Source: Syntrophomonadaceae bacterium | Lineage (GTDB): Bacteria > Bacillota > Syntrophomonadia > Syntrophomonadales > Syntrophomonadaceae | Reading direction: 5' to 3' | NCBI GenBank assembly: GCA_028683995.1 | Contig: JAQUGU010000045.1 | Location: forward strand, 3,376-10,338 | Length of the DNA stretch: 6,963 bases | Shown here: positions 1 to 6,206 of the stretch, piece after piece | Numbering within the stretch: the stretch's first letter is position 1 | Layout: each line of letters begins with the position of its first letter | The notes under the pieces: model-generated | Databases searched by the model: none | Told to the model about the DNA's origin: nothing | Seen by the model: the letters and a program-made list of their open reading frames with translations, nothing else | Position numbers and translations under genes: made by a program

Positions 1-15
1 CAGATGGGTTGGTAA

Positions 16-29
16 GACAGGTATCTGTC
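16..29. other. Small perfect hairpin near the window start
   Basis: The arms GACAG (16-20) and CTGTC (25-29) pair perfectly around the 4-base loop GTAT. No T-run follows, so it is not a convincing intrinsic terminator. It lies 7 bases before the larger hairpin repeat at 37-63 and may belong to the same repeat unit or to the 3' region of an upstream gene outside the window. No coding sequence is recognised in bases 1-36. Confidence 0.35.
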
Positions 30-36
30 AAACCGC

Positions 37-63
37 GGGCAGACACAGGGGTCTGCCCCTACA
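37..63 (-). repeat. Dispersed hairpin repeat, copy 1 (minus orientation)
   Basis: A perfect 8-bp inverted repeat, GGGCAGAC (37-44) and GTCTGCCC (51-58), encloses the 6-base loop ACAGGG and is followed by CTACA. Read on the minus strand the unit is TGTAGGG, arm GCAGA, CCCCTGTG, arm TCTGC, then CC. A second unit with the same TGTAGGG and CCCCTGTG constants but another arm pair (AACGG/CCGTT) lies at 6939-6963 on the plus strand. That identifies both as members of one family of short intergenic palindromes. Such palindromes are common in clostridial and other bacterial genomes, and some families are mobilised by REP-associated (IS200/IS605-like) transposases; no transposase is seen here. The element lies about 107 bases before selB and carries no T-run. 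Confidence 0.75.
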
Positions 64-106
64 GGTTACATGATACCTCGTAAATAAAAGAATCTACTAA
101 TCCAAA

Positions 107-135
107 TTGAAATCCGGGTAAATCCCTATTATATC
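107..135 (+). promoter_or_regulatory. Candidate sigma-A promoter for selB and the downstream genes
   Basis: A -35-like TTGAAA (107-112, 5 of 6 to consensus) is separated by 17 bases from TATATC (130-135, 4 of 6 to TATAAT). The overlapping hexamers TATTAT (127-132) and TTATAT (129-134) would give spacers of 14 and 16 bases. Transcription would begin near 142, about 28 bases before the selB start codon. This is the only reasonable promoter-like match seen before selB. It is a sequence match only, and read-through from a gene upstream of the window is equally possible. Confidence 0.4.
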
Positions 136-150
136 CGCGGGCAATCCGCG
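136..150 (+). other. Hairpin just upstream of the selB ribosome binding site
   Basis: The arms CGCGG (136-140) and CCGCG (146-150) form a perfect 5-bp all-G/C stem around the loop GCAAT. It ends 6 bases before the GGAAGAGG ribosome-binding sequence (157-164) of selB. If transcription starts at the candidate promoter (near 142), only part of the stem would be in the RNA, so it would act either as a DNA-level operator-like palindrome or, with an upstream start, as an mRNA stem close to the ribosome site. No regulator can be named. Confidence 0.35.
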
Positions 151-169
151 TCAAAAGGAAGAGGTAGTA

Positions 170-2068
170 ATGAAGAGGTTTATTATAGGTACGGCAGGGC
201 ATATTGACCACGGCAAAACTACCCTGGTCAAAGCCATGACCGGTATGGATACGGACAGGCTAAAAGAGGAGAAGCAGCGGGGCATATCCATAGAACTGGG
301 ATTTGCCCCTTTTACCCTGCCCTCAGGACAAAAAGCGGCCATTGTAGATATGCCCGGGCACGAACGATTTATCCGGCATATGCTGGCTGGGGCCTTTGGC
401 ATAGACATGGTGTTGCTAACCATCGCTGCCGACGAAGGGGTAATGCCCCAGACCCGCGAGCATATGGACATTATAGAACTGCTGGGTGTGAACAAAGGTA
501 TCATTGTGTTAACCAAAAAAGACCTGGTAGATGAAGAATGGTTGATGCTGATGGAAGAAGAAGTGCGGGAATATATTAACACTACTATATTAAAGGATGC
601 ACCGCTGGTTCCCGTATCAGCTGTAACTAAGGAAGGAATACCGGAATTATTAGCATTGATAGAAAAGCTGGCTTCAGAGGTAGAGGAGAAACCTGCCTTT
701 GGTCAGGCCCGGTTACCTATAGACCGGGTTTTTACTATTTCCGGCTTTGGTACCGTGGTAACCGGAACCCTGTGGTCAGGGCAATTAAAGCAGGGTGAGA
801 CGGTAGAGCTGATGCCGGTACAAAAACCGGTGCGGATAAGAACTTTGCAGGTACATAACGAAAAAACCGATACTGCTTATGCCGGTCAGCGGGTAGCGGT
901 AAATCTGCAAGGGGTGGAAGTAAGCGACATCAAACGGGGCTATCTCCTGGCTACCCCGGCTTATCTTACTCCCAGCTATCGGGTAGATACCCGCCTGCGT
1001 TTGCTCAGTTCCAGCAAGCGAACCTTAAAGAACTGGAACCGGGTACGTTTTCACCTGGGTACTGATGAGACCCTGGGTCGGGTAGTATTACTGGATCGGG
1101 ACGAATTACAGCCGGGAGATGAAGCTTTTGTGCAGATTGTTATGGAAAAACCAGTAGTAGCCTATAAAGGCGACCGTTTCGTAATCAGGTACTATTCCCC
1201 GGTTACCACTATCGGAGGAGGCATAATAATTGACGGCAACGCCCCCAAACAGAAAAGGTTTAAGGAAGAGGTTCTGGATGATCTGGCCATAAAAGAGGAA
1301 GGCAGCCTTTATGATGTAGTTTTACATGAACTTCAGTCCCACCTCGAAGAACTGATGAGCATTGACGAACTAAGTAAACTTACCGGTAGTAACCGGGAGC
1401 AGCTAAAACAGGAACTGCAGCAGCTGGTGGAAGATGAAAAAGTAATACCTATAAAAGATCAGGTTTATATCAGCACCTATGCTCTGGAAATTATTAATGC
1501 CCGTATAGTTGAAACCTTGGATAAATACCATCAGCAGTACCCAATGCGTTCGGGCTATCCCCGGGAAGATATGCGCAGTCGCTTTTTTAAAAAGATTAAT
1601 CCCAAAGATTTTAATCTGGTGCTTAAACAGTTGGAAGAAAGCGGGACTATAACCAGTCGCAACAACCAGTTAAGGTTACCCGGACGGGTAGTTGAACCCG
1701 GAACCCGGGAAAAGGAAAGCATAGAAAAAATTAAGCGCATCATGGCAGAGCAGCTGTTTACTCCCCCAGGATTGGATGAACTGGCCAGCATAACTGGACT
1801 GGCAGAACAGGATTTCAATGAAGTATTAGCCTACATGATTGAGGCGGATATGCTGGTAAAAATCAACCAGGAAATAGTTTTTTCCAGTCAGGCGATAGAA
1901 GAGGGAAAGAGAAAACTAAGTGATTATTTTGAGCAGGAAAAGGAACTGAGCCTGGCAAGTGCCCGGGATATATTGAAAACTACTCGAAAGTATGCGCTAC
2001 CTCTGGTAGAATATTATGATAGAATTCGTTTTACCCGTCGGGTTGGGGATATGCGGGTAAAGCTCTAA
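170..2068 (+). CDS. selB: Selenocysteine-specific translation elongation factor SelB
   Basis: SelB is a cytosolic GTPase that carries selenocysteyl-tRNA(Sec) to the ribosome and, through its C-terminal winged helices, binds the SECIS hairpin so that an in-frame UGA is read as selenocysteine. The 632 residues match the usual size (E. coli SelB has 614). The GTPase motifs are G1 GHIDHGKT (10-17), G3 DMPGHE (60-65), G4 TKKD (115-118; the Asn-to-Thr change is usual in SelB) and G5 SAV (150-152). Switch I lies around 29-46. EF-Tu-like beta domains II and III follow (about 180-260 and 265-355). Several winged-helix domains span about 370-632 and end in the family-typical segment RKYALPLVEYYDR (606-618) and TRRVGD (622-627). 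The ATG start is supported by GGAAGAGG at 157-164 and by the typical N-terminus. selA, selD and tRNA-Sec are not in the window. It lies 39 bases before the next gene and is probably co-transcribed with it. Confidence 0.97.
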   Translation: MKRFIIGTAGHIDHGKTTLVKAMTGMDTDRLKEEKQRGISIELGFAPFTLPSGQKAAIVDMPGHERFIRHMLAGAFGIDMVLLTIAADEGVMPQTREHMDIIELLGVNKGIIVLTKKDLVDEEWLMLMEEEVREYINTTILKDAPLVPVSAVTKEGIPELLALIEKLASEVEEKPAFGQARLPIDRVFTISGFGTVVTGTLWSGQLKQGETVELMPVQKPVRIRTLQVHNEKTDTAYAGQRVAVNLQGVEVSDIKRGYLLATPAYLTPSYRVDTRLRLLSSSKRTLKNWNRVRFHLGTDETLGRVVLLDRDELQPGDEAFVQIVMEKPVVAYKGDRFVIRYYSPVTTIGGGIIIDGNAPKQKRFKEEVLDDLAIKEEGSLYDVVLHELQSHLEELMSIDELSKLTGSNREQLKQELQQLVEDEKVIPIKDQVYISTYALEIINARIVETLDKYHQQYPMRSGYPREDMRSRFFKKINPKDFNLVLKQLEESGTITSRNNQLRLPGRVVEPGTREKESIEKIKRIMAEQLFTPPGLDELASITGLAEQDFNEVLAYMIEADMLVKINQEIVFSSQAIEEGKRKLSDYFEQEKELSLASARDILKTTRKYALPLVEYYDRIRFTRRVGDMRVKL

Positions 2069-2107
2069 AAATAGCTATGCCGGGGAGTTTTAGGAGGATT
2101 TGCCAAA

Positions 2108-3100
2108 GTGTCTAGAATAGGTATTCCACGTACACTGGCGTACTTTATTTATTTTCCCTTTTGGAAGACTTTTTTTGAGGAACTGGATCAGGAAGTGGTT
2201 CTTTCTTCCCCTACTACCAGAGAAATAATGGATCATGGAGTAAGGGAAGCGGTTAATGATGCCTGTATTCCTATCAAACTCTACCACGGTCACGTCGCTG
2301 ATCTCGCTTCCAAGGTGGATTACGTCTTTTGCCCCCGGCTGGTAAGTGTTCGCAAGCATGGCGATTTTGGCACCGAAACCTTTTGCCCCAAATTCCTGGG
2401 ACTTCCCGATATGGTTCGCCTGGCTATGGATAATCTCCCCGAAATAATAGATGTTCGGGTTGACCTGAAGCAAGGGAAGGATGAATTACTTAATGTTTGT
2501 TCCCAGGTCGGGGATTTACTGGGAAAATCTGAAGTAGAAATAAAGAAGGCTTACCAGAGTGCAATGAAGGTACAAAAACGTTTCAAGAAATTGCTTTATC
2601 AGAATATGACGCCAGAAGAAGCCCTGGACATGTTATTTGCCAAAGGGGAGAGGAAACCCTTACTGACCCAGCCTGATTTACAGATAGCGGTGGTGGGCTA
2701 CCCTTATGTCATATATGATGATTATATTAACGGTCGCATCTTGAGTTTACTGGCGAAAGAAAACGTCAACGTATACACCCAGGATATGCTCAGCGACAAG
2801 ATTATGAATCGGCAGGCCCGCAACCTGCCCAAGAGCATGTTCTGGTATTTTTCCAACCGGGCAGTCTACGGAGCTCTTCACTTTATGCAACAAAAAAACA
2901 TAGATGGGATAATTCATATAACTGCCTTTGCCTGCGGTCCCGACTCCATAGTGGATCGTCTGTTGGAGATTGAAGCCCGGAGGCATGGGCAAATACCTTA
3001 CCTTTCAATTGCAGTGGACGAGCACACCGGTGATGCCGGGGTAAGGACCCGGGTTGAGGCGTTTTTGGATATGCTGCGTTTCAGGAGGGAGAAATCGTGA
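2108..3100 (+). CDS. DUF2229 / acyl-CoA dehydratase activase-related protein (HgdB-like), first paralogue
   Basis: This is a 330-residue soluble protein with no signal peptide or membrane segment. The N-terminus (IGIPRTL at 4-10, then PFWKTFFEEL at 17-26) and the motif ACIPIKLYHGHV (52-63) are characteristic of DUF2229, a region found in the large fused activase proteins of anaerobes and related to the 2-hydroxyglutaryl-CoA dehydratase subunit fold (COG3580-like, from memory). Cys53, Cys75 (VFCPR), Cys93 (TFCPK) and Cys276 (AFAC) are plausible Fe-S ligands. The C-terminal motif VDEHTGDAGVRTRVEAF (303-319) recurs in the next protein. The start is GTG at 2108, with AGGAGG at 2092-2097 and a 10-base spacing; the family N-terminus begins right there. 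The stop TGA overlaps the GTG of the next gene. The biochemical role is unknown: probably an Fe-S partner or electron acceptor of the activase at 4200-5162, not an independent enzyme. Family placement is firm, function is not. Confidence 0.85.
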   Translation: MSRIGIPRTLAYFIYFPFWKTFFEELDQEVVLSSPTTREIMDHGVREAVNDACIPIKLYHGHVADLASKVDYVFCPRLVSVRKHGDFGTETFCPKFLGLPDMVRLAMDNLPEIIDVRVDLKQGKDELLNVCSQVGDLLGKSEVEIKKAYQSAMKVQKRFKKLLYQNMTPEEALDMLFAKGERKPLLTQPDLQIAVVGYPYVIYDDYINGRILSLLAKENVNVYTQDMLSDKIMNRQARNLPKSMFWYFSNRAVYGALHFMQQKNIDGIIHITAFACGPDSIVDRLLEIEARRHGQIPYLSIAVDEHTGDAGVRTRVEAFLDMLRFRREKS

Positions 3101-4203
3101 AAATAAGTTTTCCGCATATGGGCTATTCTTATCTGGCGCTGAAATGGCTGGTAGAAAATATGGGCCATGAGTGTATTGTTCCCCCTGAACCCAGCAGTCA
3201 TACGCTTGACCTGGGAGTGCGTCATGCTCCGGAGTTTGCTTGTATTCCATTCAAAATTCTAATGGGAACCTACCTGGAAGTGGCCGAGAAAGGCGCCGAG
3301 GTGATTTTGACATCCGGGGGCATGGGACCTTGTCGGGCCGGGCTGTACTGGGTAATGCATCAATACCTTTTAGATGAACTCCACACCGGGGTTAAGGTAG
3401 TAGCATTTGAGCCCCCCCTGTGTGATCTCAAGGATTTTTTTAAAAAGCTCCGCTGGGTGAGGAGAACCGGAGGTCTATCGGTTAAAGAATTTGTCCAGGT
3501 GCTGCGGATTACCTGGGAAAAGATTAAGGCTATAGACGAGGTAGAAATGTTATCCCACGAAATAAGACCTTATGAAACCAACCGGGGCGAAACTACCAGG
3601 GGGCTATGGCAGGCTCTGGAGATGCTGGATGCAGCCAATAACGAGGCGGAAATTGAAGACGCCATGCAGGAAGGGTTAAAGCTCTTACGCGATGTTTCTC
3701 AGGATCGCAGCCGTAATCCTTTAAAAATTGGAATTATCGGTGAGATTTATGTGGTTTTAGAACCGGCCGCTAACCATTATATTCAAATAATGCTGGGGGA
3801 AATGGGAGTACAGACCGACCGTTCCATTTACCTTACTTCTTATACCAGGAAAAACACCATCGTCAACCTGGAAGGAGACGTATTCGAAATAGCCAAACCT
3901 TATCTGGGGGAGGCGCCCATAGGTGGGCACGGGGCCAACAGCATTGGGGAAACTATTCTCTATGCCCGGCACGGTTTCGATGGGGTAGTTCAGCTGGCAC
4001 CCTTTGCCTGCATACCGGAGATAGTTGCCAAGAGCATCATACCAGCTGTCAGTAAAGATTATGGCATACCAGTTTTAACTTTATTTATAGACGAGCAAAC
4101 TGGCAAAGCCGGGGTGCAGACCCGGCTGGAAGCCTTTGTTGATTTACTGGAAAAACGCAGAGAAGTCAAAGCAAAACGCGGAATCGAGAGGTTAGTAATA
4201 TGA
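3097..4203 (+). CDS. 2-hydroxyglutaryl-CoA dehydratase-like / activase-related protein, second paralogue
   Basis: This 368-residue cytosolic protein resembles the C-terminal part of the large fused acyl-CoA dehydratase activase proteins (COG3581-like, from memory). The family-typical N-terminal motif is FPHMGYSYLALKWL (5-18), followed by APEFACIPFK (44-53) and GGMGPCRAG (74-82). The second half carries an IGIIGEIYVV strand (211-220), APFACIPEIV (301-310) and IDEQTGKAGVQTRLEAF (331-347). Cys49, Cys79 and Cys305 sit at places comparable to Cys53, Cys75 and Cys276 of the preceding protein, suggesting a shared Fe-S or active site; Cys26 and Cys109 are additional. GTG at 3097 overlaps the previous stop by 4 bases, with AGGAGG at 3083-3088, so translation is coupled. 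No catalytic HgdA/HgdB partner is in the window. A heteromeric complex with the previous protein, served by the activase, is inference. Residues 126-205 are helix-rich and more divergent. Confidence 0.83.
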   Translation: MKISFPHMGYSYLALKWLVENMGHECIVPPEPSSHTLDLGVRHAPEFACIPFKILMGTYLEVAEKGAEVILTSGGMGPCRAGLYWVMHQYLLDELHTGVKVVAFEPPLCDLKDFFKKLRWVRRTGGLSVKEFVQVLRITWEKIKAIDEVEMLSHEIRPYETNRGETTRGLWQALEMLDAANNEAEIEDAMQEGLKLLRDVSQDRSRNPLKIGIIGEIYVVLEPAANHYIQIMLGEMGVQTDRSIYLTSYTRKNTIVNLEGDVFEIAKPYLGEAPIGGHGANSIGETILYARHGFDGVVQLAPFACIPEIVAKSIIPAVSKDYGIPVLTLFIDEQTGKAGVQTRLEAFVDLLEKRREVKAKRGIERLVI

Positions 4204-5162
4204 TTAAGGGATATTTGGGAGTAGATGTAGGCTCGGTAAGTACCAATCTGGTAGTAATTGATGACCAGAATCAATTGCTGGTGGAGCAATACCTGCGTAC
4301 TAATGGCAAGCCCATACAAACAGTTCAAGAAGGATTACATGCCATAGGCCAGGACTTACCTGCTGATGTGCAGATAGCCGGTGCTGCCACCACTGGCAGT
4401 GCGCGCTACTTGACTAGCCTGATCATAGGGGCAGATATAGTCAAGAACGAGATTACTGCTCATGCCATAGCCTCTTCCGCCCTGGCCGAAGATGTAAAAA
4501 CCATAATTGAAATTGGCGGTCAGGATTCTAAAATCATAATACTGCGTGAAGGGGTAGTTACCGATTTTGCCATGAATACGGTATGTGCTGCAGGTACCGG
4601 ATCCTTTCTGGATCAGCAGGCCAGCCGCCTTCTCATTTCCATTGAGGATTTTGGCAGTTATGCGCTTAAGGCCAAAAACCCGGTAAGAATTGCCGGGCGC
4701 TGTGCCGTATTTGCCGAGTCCGATATGGTTCATAAACAGCAGTTGGGATACAATACGGAAGACATAATTGCCGGACTTTGTGAAGCTCTGGTCAGAAACT
4801 ATATGAATAATGTGGGCAAGGGCAAGGAAATCCTGGCCCCAGTTATGTTCCAGGGAGGGGTAGCAGCTAACGAAGGTCTGGTACGGGCCTTTAACAGGTA
4901 CCTGGGGCAGGAGGTTATAGTGCCCAGGCACTACGGGGTAATGGGTGCGATAGGAGCAGCTATTCTGGCCCGGGGAGCCAGCCGCAAAAAGGGAGGCACC
5001 TCCTTTAAGGGCTTTAACATTCAGGAAATCCACTTTAAAACCAGGAGCTTTGAATGTAAAGGCTGTTCCAACGCCTGTGAAGTAGTGCAATTTTATGAAA
5101 ACAGTGAATTACTAGCCCGCTGGGGAGACCGTTGTGGCAAATGGGAACTGCATGTTATGTAA
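4200..5162 (+). CDS. HgdC/BadF-type ATPase activase with cysteine-rich C-terminal tail
   Basis: This 320-residue protein of the BcrA/BadF/BcrD/BadG (HgdC) family belongs to the actin/sugar-kinase/Hsp70 ATPase fold. Such activases are homodimers with a bridging [4Fe-4S] cluster that use ATP hydrolysis to push one low-potential electron onto a dehydratase. The first phosphate loop is GVDVGSVSTN (7-16); the acid-rich strand IIEIGGQDSK (102-111) follows. The bridging-cluster cysteines are Cys129 (VCAAGTGSFLD) and Cys168 (GRCAVFAESD). FQGGVAANEG (217-226) and GAIGAA (249-254) mark the adenosine site. Classical HgdC is about 260 residues; here an extension carries Cys286, Cys289, Cys293 and Cys312 (CKGCSNAC and DRC), a tail typical of the large fused activase proteins. 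The ATG at 4200 overlaps the preceding stop (ATGA) and has GAGAGG at 4186-4191. It is the energy-coupling partner of the two upstream proteins. Family assignment is very secure; target and substrate are unknown. Confidence 0.94.
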   Translation: MIKGYLGVDVGSVSTNLVVIDDQNQLLVEQYLRTNGKPIQTVQEGLHAIGQDLPADVQIAGAATTGSARYLTSLIIGADIVKNEITAHAIASSALAEDVKTIIEIGGQDSKIIILREGVVTDFAMNTVCAAGTGSFLDQQASRLLISIEDFGSYALKAKNPVRIAGRCAVFAESDMVHKQQLGYNTEDIIAGLCEALVRNYMNNVGKGKEILAPVMFQGGVAANEGLVRAFNRYLGQEVIVPRHYGVMGAIGAAILARGASRKKGGTSFKGFNIQEIHFKTRSFECKGCSNACEVVQFYENSELLARWGDRCGKWELHVM

Positions 5163-5277
5163 ATAGATAGGGGTAAGGGAATGTAAGCAGAGGCGCAGGA
5201 ACTTACGGTTGATAGAGCATGATATGTCACGGGTTAGGGGTTTAATAACAAGCGGGTAATAGAAGCTTATCGGTGAG
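5163..5277. other. Intergenic gap between activase gene and livF
   Basis: No open reading frame, intrinsic terminator or good promoter is visible. The only structure seen is a weak 5-bp inverted repeat, GTAAG (5183-5187) and CTTAC (5202-5206). The TTGATA at 5209-5214 has no -10 element at a usable distance. livF may therefore be read through from the upstream cluster, or it may have a promoter that does not resemble sigma-A consensus. Confidence 0.5.
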
Positions 5278-5283
5278 AGGAGG
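5278..5283 (+). promoter_or_regulatory. Ribosome binding site that fixes the livF start at 5291
   Basis: A perfect AGGAGG lies 7 bases before the GTG at 5291. An in-frame GTG six codons earlier (5273) would place this site inside the gene and has no comparable upstream sequence. The resulting N-terminus, MLQIKEIDIYYG, is what is expected for LivF, so the longer reading is disfavoured. Confidence 0.85.
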
Positions 5284-5290
5284 TAGGGTA

Positions 5291-5995
5291 GTGCTTCAGA
5301 TTAAAGAAATTGATATTTATTATGGCGCCATTTACGCTCTGAAAAAATTATCCCTGGAAGTGGCGCAGGGCAGTATAGTAAGTTTAATTGGTGCCAACGG
5401 GGCTGGCAAAACTACTACCTTAAAGAGCATATCCGGATTGCTGCGGCCCAAAAGCGGCAGCATAATATTCAAAGATACCGATATAAGCAAAGTTGCTCCT
5501 GAGAAAATAGTGGGTCTGGGCATATCCCAGGTACCAGAAGGGCGCCGGGTATTTGCGACCATGACGGTTATGGAAAACCTGGAAATGGGGGCTTATCTGC
5601 GTAAGGATAAAAAGGGCATAGAAGAAGATATGGAAAACGTCTTTACCCGTTTTCCCCGCCTGAAAGAAAGGCGCAAACAGTTAGCCGGCACCTTAAGTGG
5701 TGGGGAGCAGCAGATGCTGGCAATTGGCCGGGCTCTGATGGCCAGACCTCAGCTCATGCTGATGGATGAACCCTCCATGGGGTTGGCACCACTCCTGGTA
5801 AAAGAGATATTTTCCATTATTAAAGATATAAATGAACGGGGAACTACCATATTGCTGGTAGAGCAAAACGCCAACATGGCTCTATCTATAGCAGATAAAG
5901 CCTATGTTATAGAAACTGGAGAAATTGTTTTACAGGGCAATGCCCAGGAGTTAATGAATAGTCCTGAAGTTAAAAAGGCTTATCTGGGAGGATAA
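5291..5995 (+). CDS. livF: Branched-chain amino acid ABC transporter ATP-binding protein LivF
   Basis: LivF is one of two ATPases (LivG and LivF) that power the LivHM permease taking up leucine, isoleucine, valine or related amides. It sits on the inner face of the membrane. With the GTG start at 5291 the protein has 234 residues, the normal LivF length. Motifs: Walker A GANGAGKT (34-41), Q-loop Gln80 with the LivF-type VPEGRRVF (81-88), signature LSGGEQQ (135-141), Walker B LMLMDEP (155-161). The switch-histidine position is the LivF-typical VEQN (190-193), Gln in place of His. The C-terminus YLGG is also typical. It lies 128 bases after the activase gene, and the window contains no livK, livH, livM or livG, so the rest of the transporter must be elsewhere or downstream of the window. 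A HAAT/urea-type paralogue cannot be excluded, as the ATPases are very alike. Confidence 0.92.
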   Translation: MLQIKEIDIYYGAIYALKKLSLEVAQGSIVSLIGANGAGKTTTLKSISGLLRPKSGSIIFKDTDISKVAPEKIVGLGISQVPEGRRVFATMTVMENLEMGAYLRKDKKGIEEDMENVFTRFPRLKERRKQLAGTLSGGEQQMLAIGRALMARPQLMLMDEPSMGLAPLLVKEIFSIIKDINERGTTILLVEQNANMALSIADKAYVIETGEIVLQGNAQELMNSPEVKKAYLGG

Positions 5996-6000
5996 TAAGA

Positions 6001-6100
6001 AAATAGACACAGATAACACAGACCCTTCGGGCACAGATGAACACTGAATTTTTATAAAAACATAAATCAAGATCTATTAGACCAATCTTTATTTTCATAA
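6001..6100. repeat. Probable dispersed intergenic repeat with CACAGAT direct repeats
   Basis: Two imperfect direct repeats, CACAGATAACACAGA (6008-6022) and CACAGATGAACACTGA (6032-6047), flank CCCTTCGGG (6023-6031), which can form a small UUC(G)-loop hairpin. A perfect 12-base A/T palindrome, TTTTTATAAAAA (6049-6060), follows. Sequence with CACAGATAACACAGA and CACAGATGAACACTGA is familiar from intergenic regions of unrelated bacterial genomes, but copy number here cannot be tested in one window. The outer boundaries are guesses. No reading frame is present. It lies directly after the livF stop and lacks a terminator-type T-run after a G/C stem. Confidence 0.45.
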
Positions 6101-6113
6101 GTGGTTGCCGTGT

Positions 6114-6179
6114 CCTTTTAGGGTATGGCCTTGAGGCCATGGGGGGTTAGTTATTACAACCTCTTTAGGCCTGGGACCG
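6114..6179 (+). other. Palindrome-rich leader before the CBS-ACT gene
   Basis: This stretch holds CCTTTTAGG (6114-6122), the hairpin ATGGCC-TTGA-GGCCAT (6125-6140), a GGTT/AACC pair (6145-6148 with 6158-6161, loop of 9 bases) and CCTCTTTAGG (6160-6169). The central stem is a perfect 6-bp inverted repeat with a 4-base loop. No T-run follows, so it is not an obvious terminator, and no known riboswitch class was recognised. It could be an RNA leader or operator for the gene at 6207, or the end of the repeat that begins near 6008. The rest of the 211-base gap (5996-6206) shows nothing further. Confidence 0.35.
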
Positions 6180-6206
6180 ATTAACGGAAGGGGGATTATT
6201 TAAAAA

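Noticed and set aside
1..169. tRNA-Sec gene or end of selA upstream of selB
   Set aside because: No roughly 95-base tRNA fold was found. The short open frames reaching the left edge give no recognisable SelA C-terminus and run through the hairpin repeat.
2090..2473. Minus-strand open frame opposite the first DUF2229 gene
   Set aside because: Its translation looks like low-information shadow sequence, and the plus strand encodes conserved DUF2229 motifs over the same bases.
3098..4203. TGA codons at 3098-3100 and 4201-4203 as selenocysteine codons, given selB next door
   Set aside because: Read-through meets another stop within a few codons, both proteins are complete at their family-typical C-termini, and the TGAs form ordinary GTGA/ATGA overlaps with the next start.
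4356..5090. Long minus-strand open frame (244 codons) opposite the activase gene
   Set aside because: It is the antisense shadow of a clearly recognised gene. The translation shows no known motif and no supporting ribosome site, and no minus-strand promoter is evident.
5273..5290. Longer LivF starting at the upstream GTG (5273)
   Set aside because: The perfect AGGAGG at 5278-5283 would then lie inside the gene, and the six extra residues (MRGGRV) are unlike LivF N-termini. The GTG at 5291 has ideal spacing.
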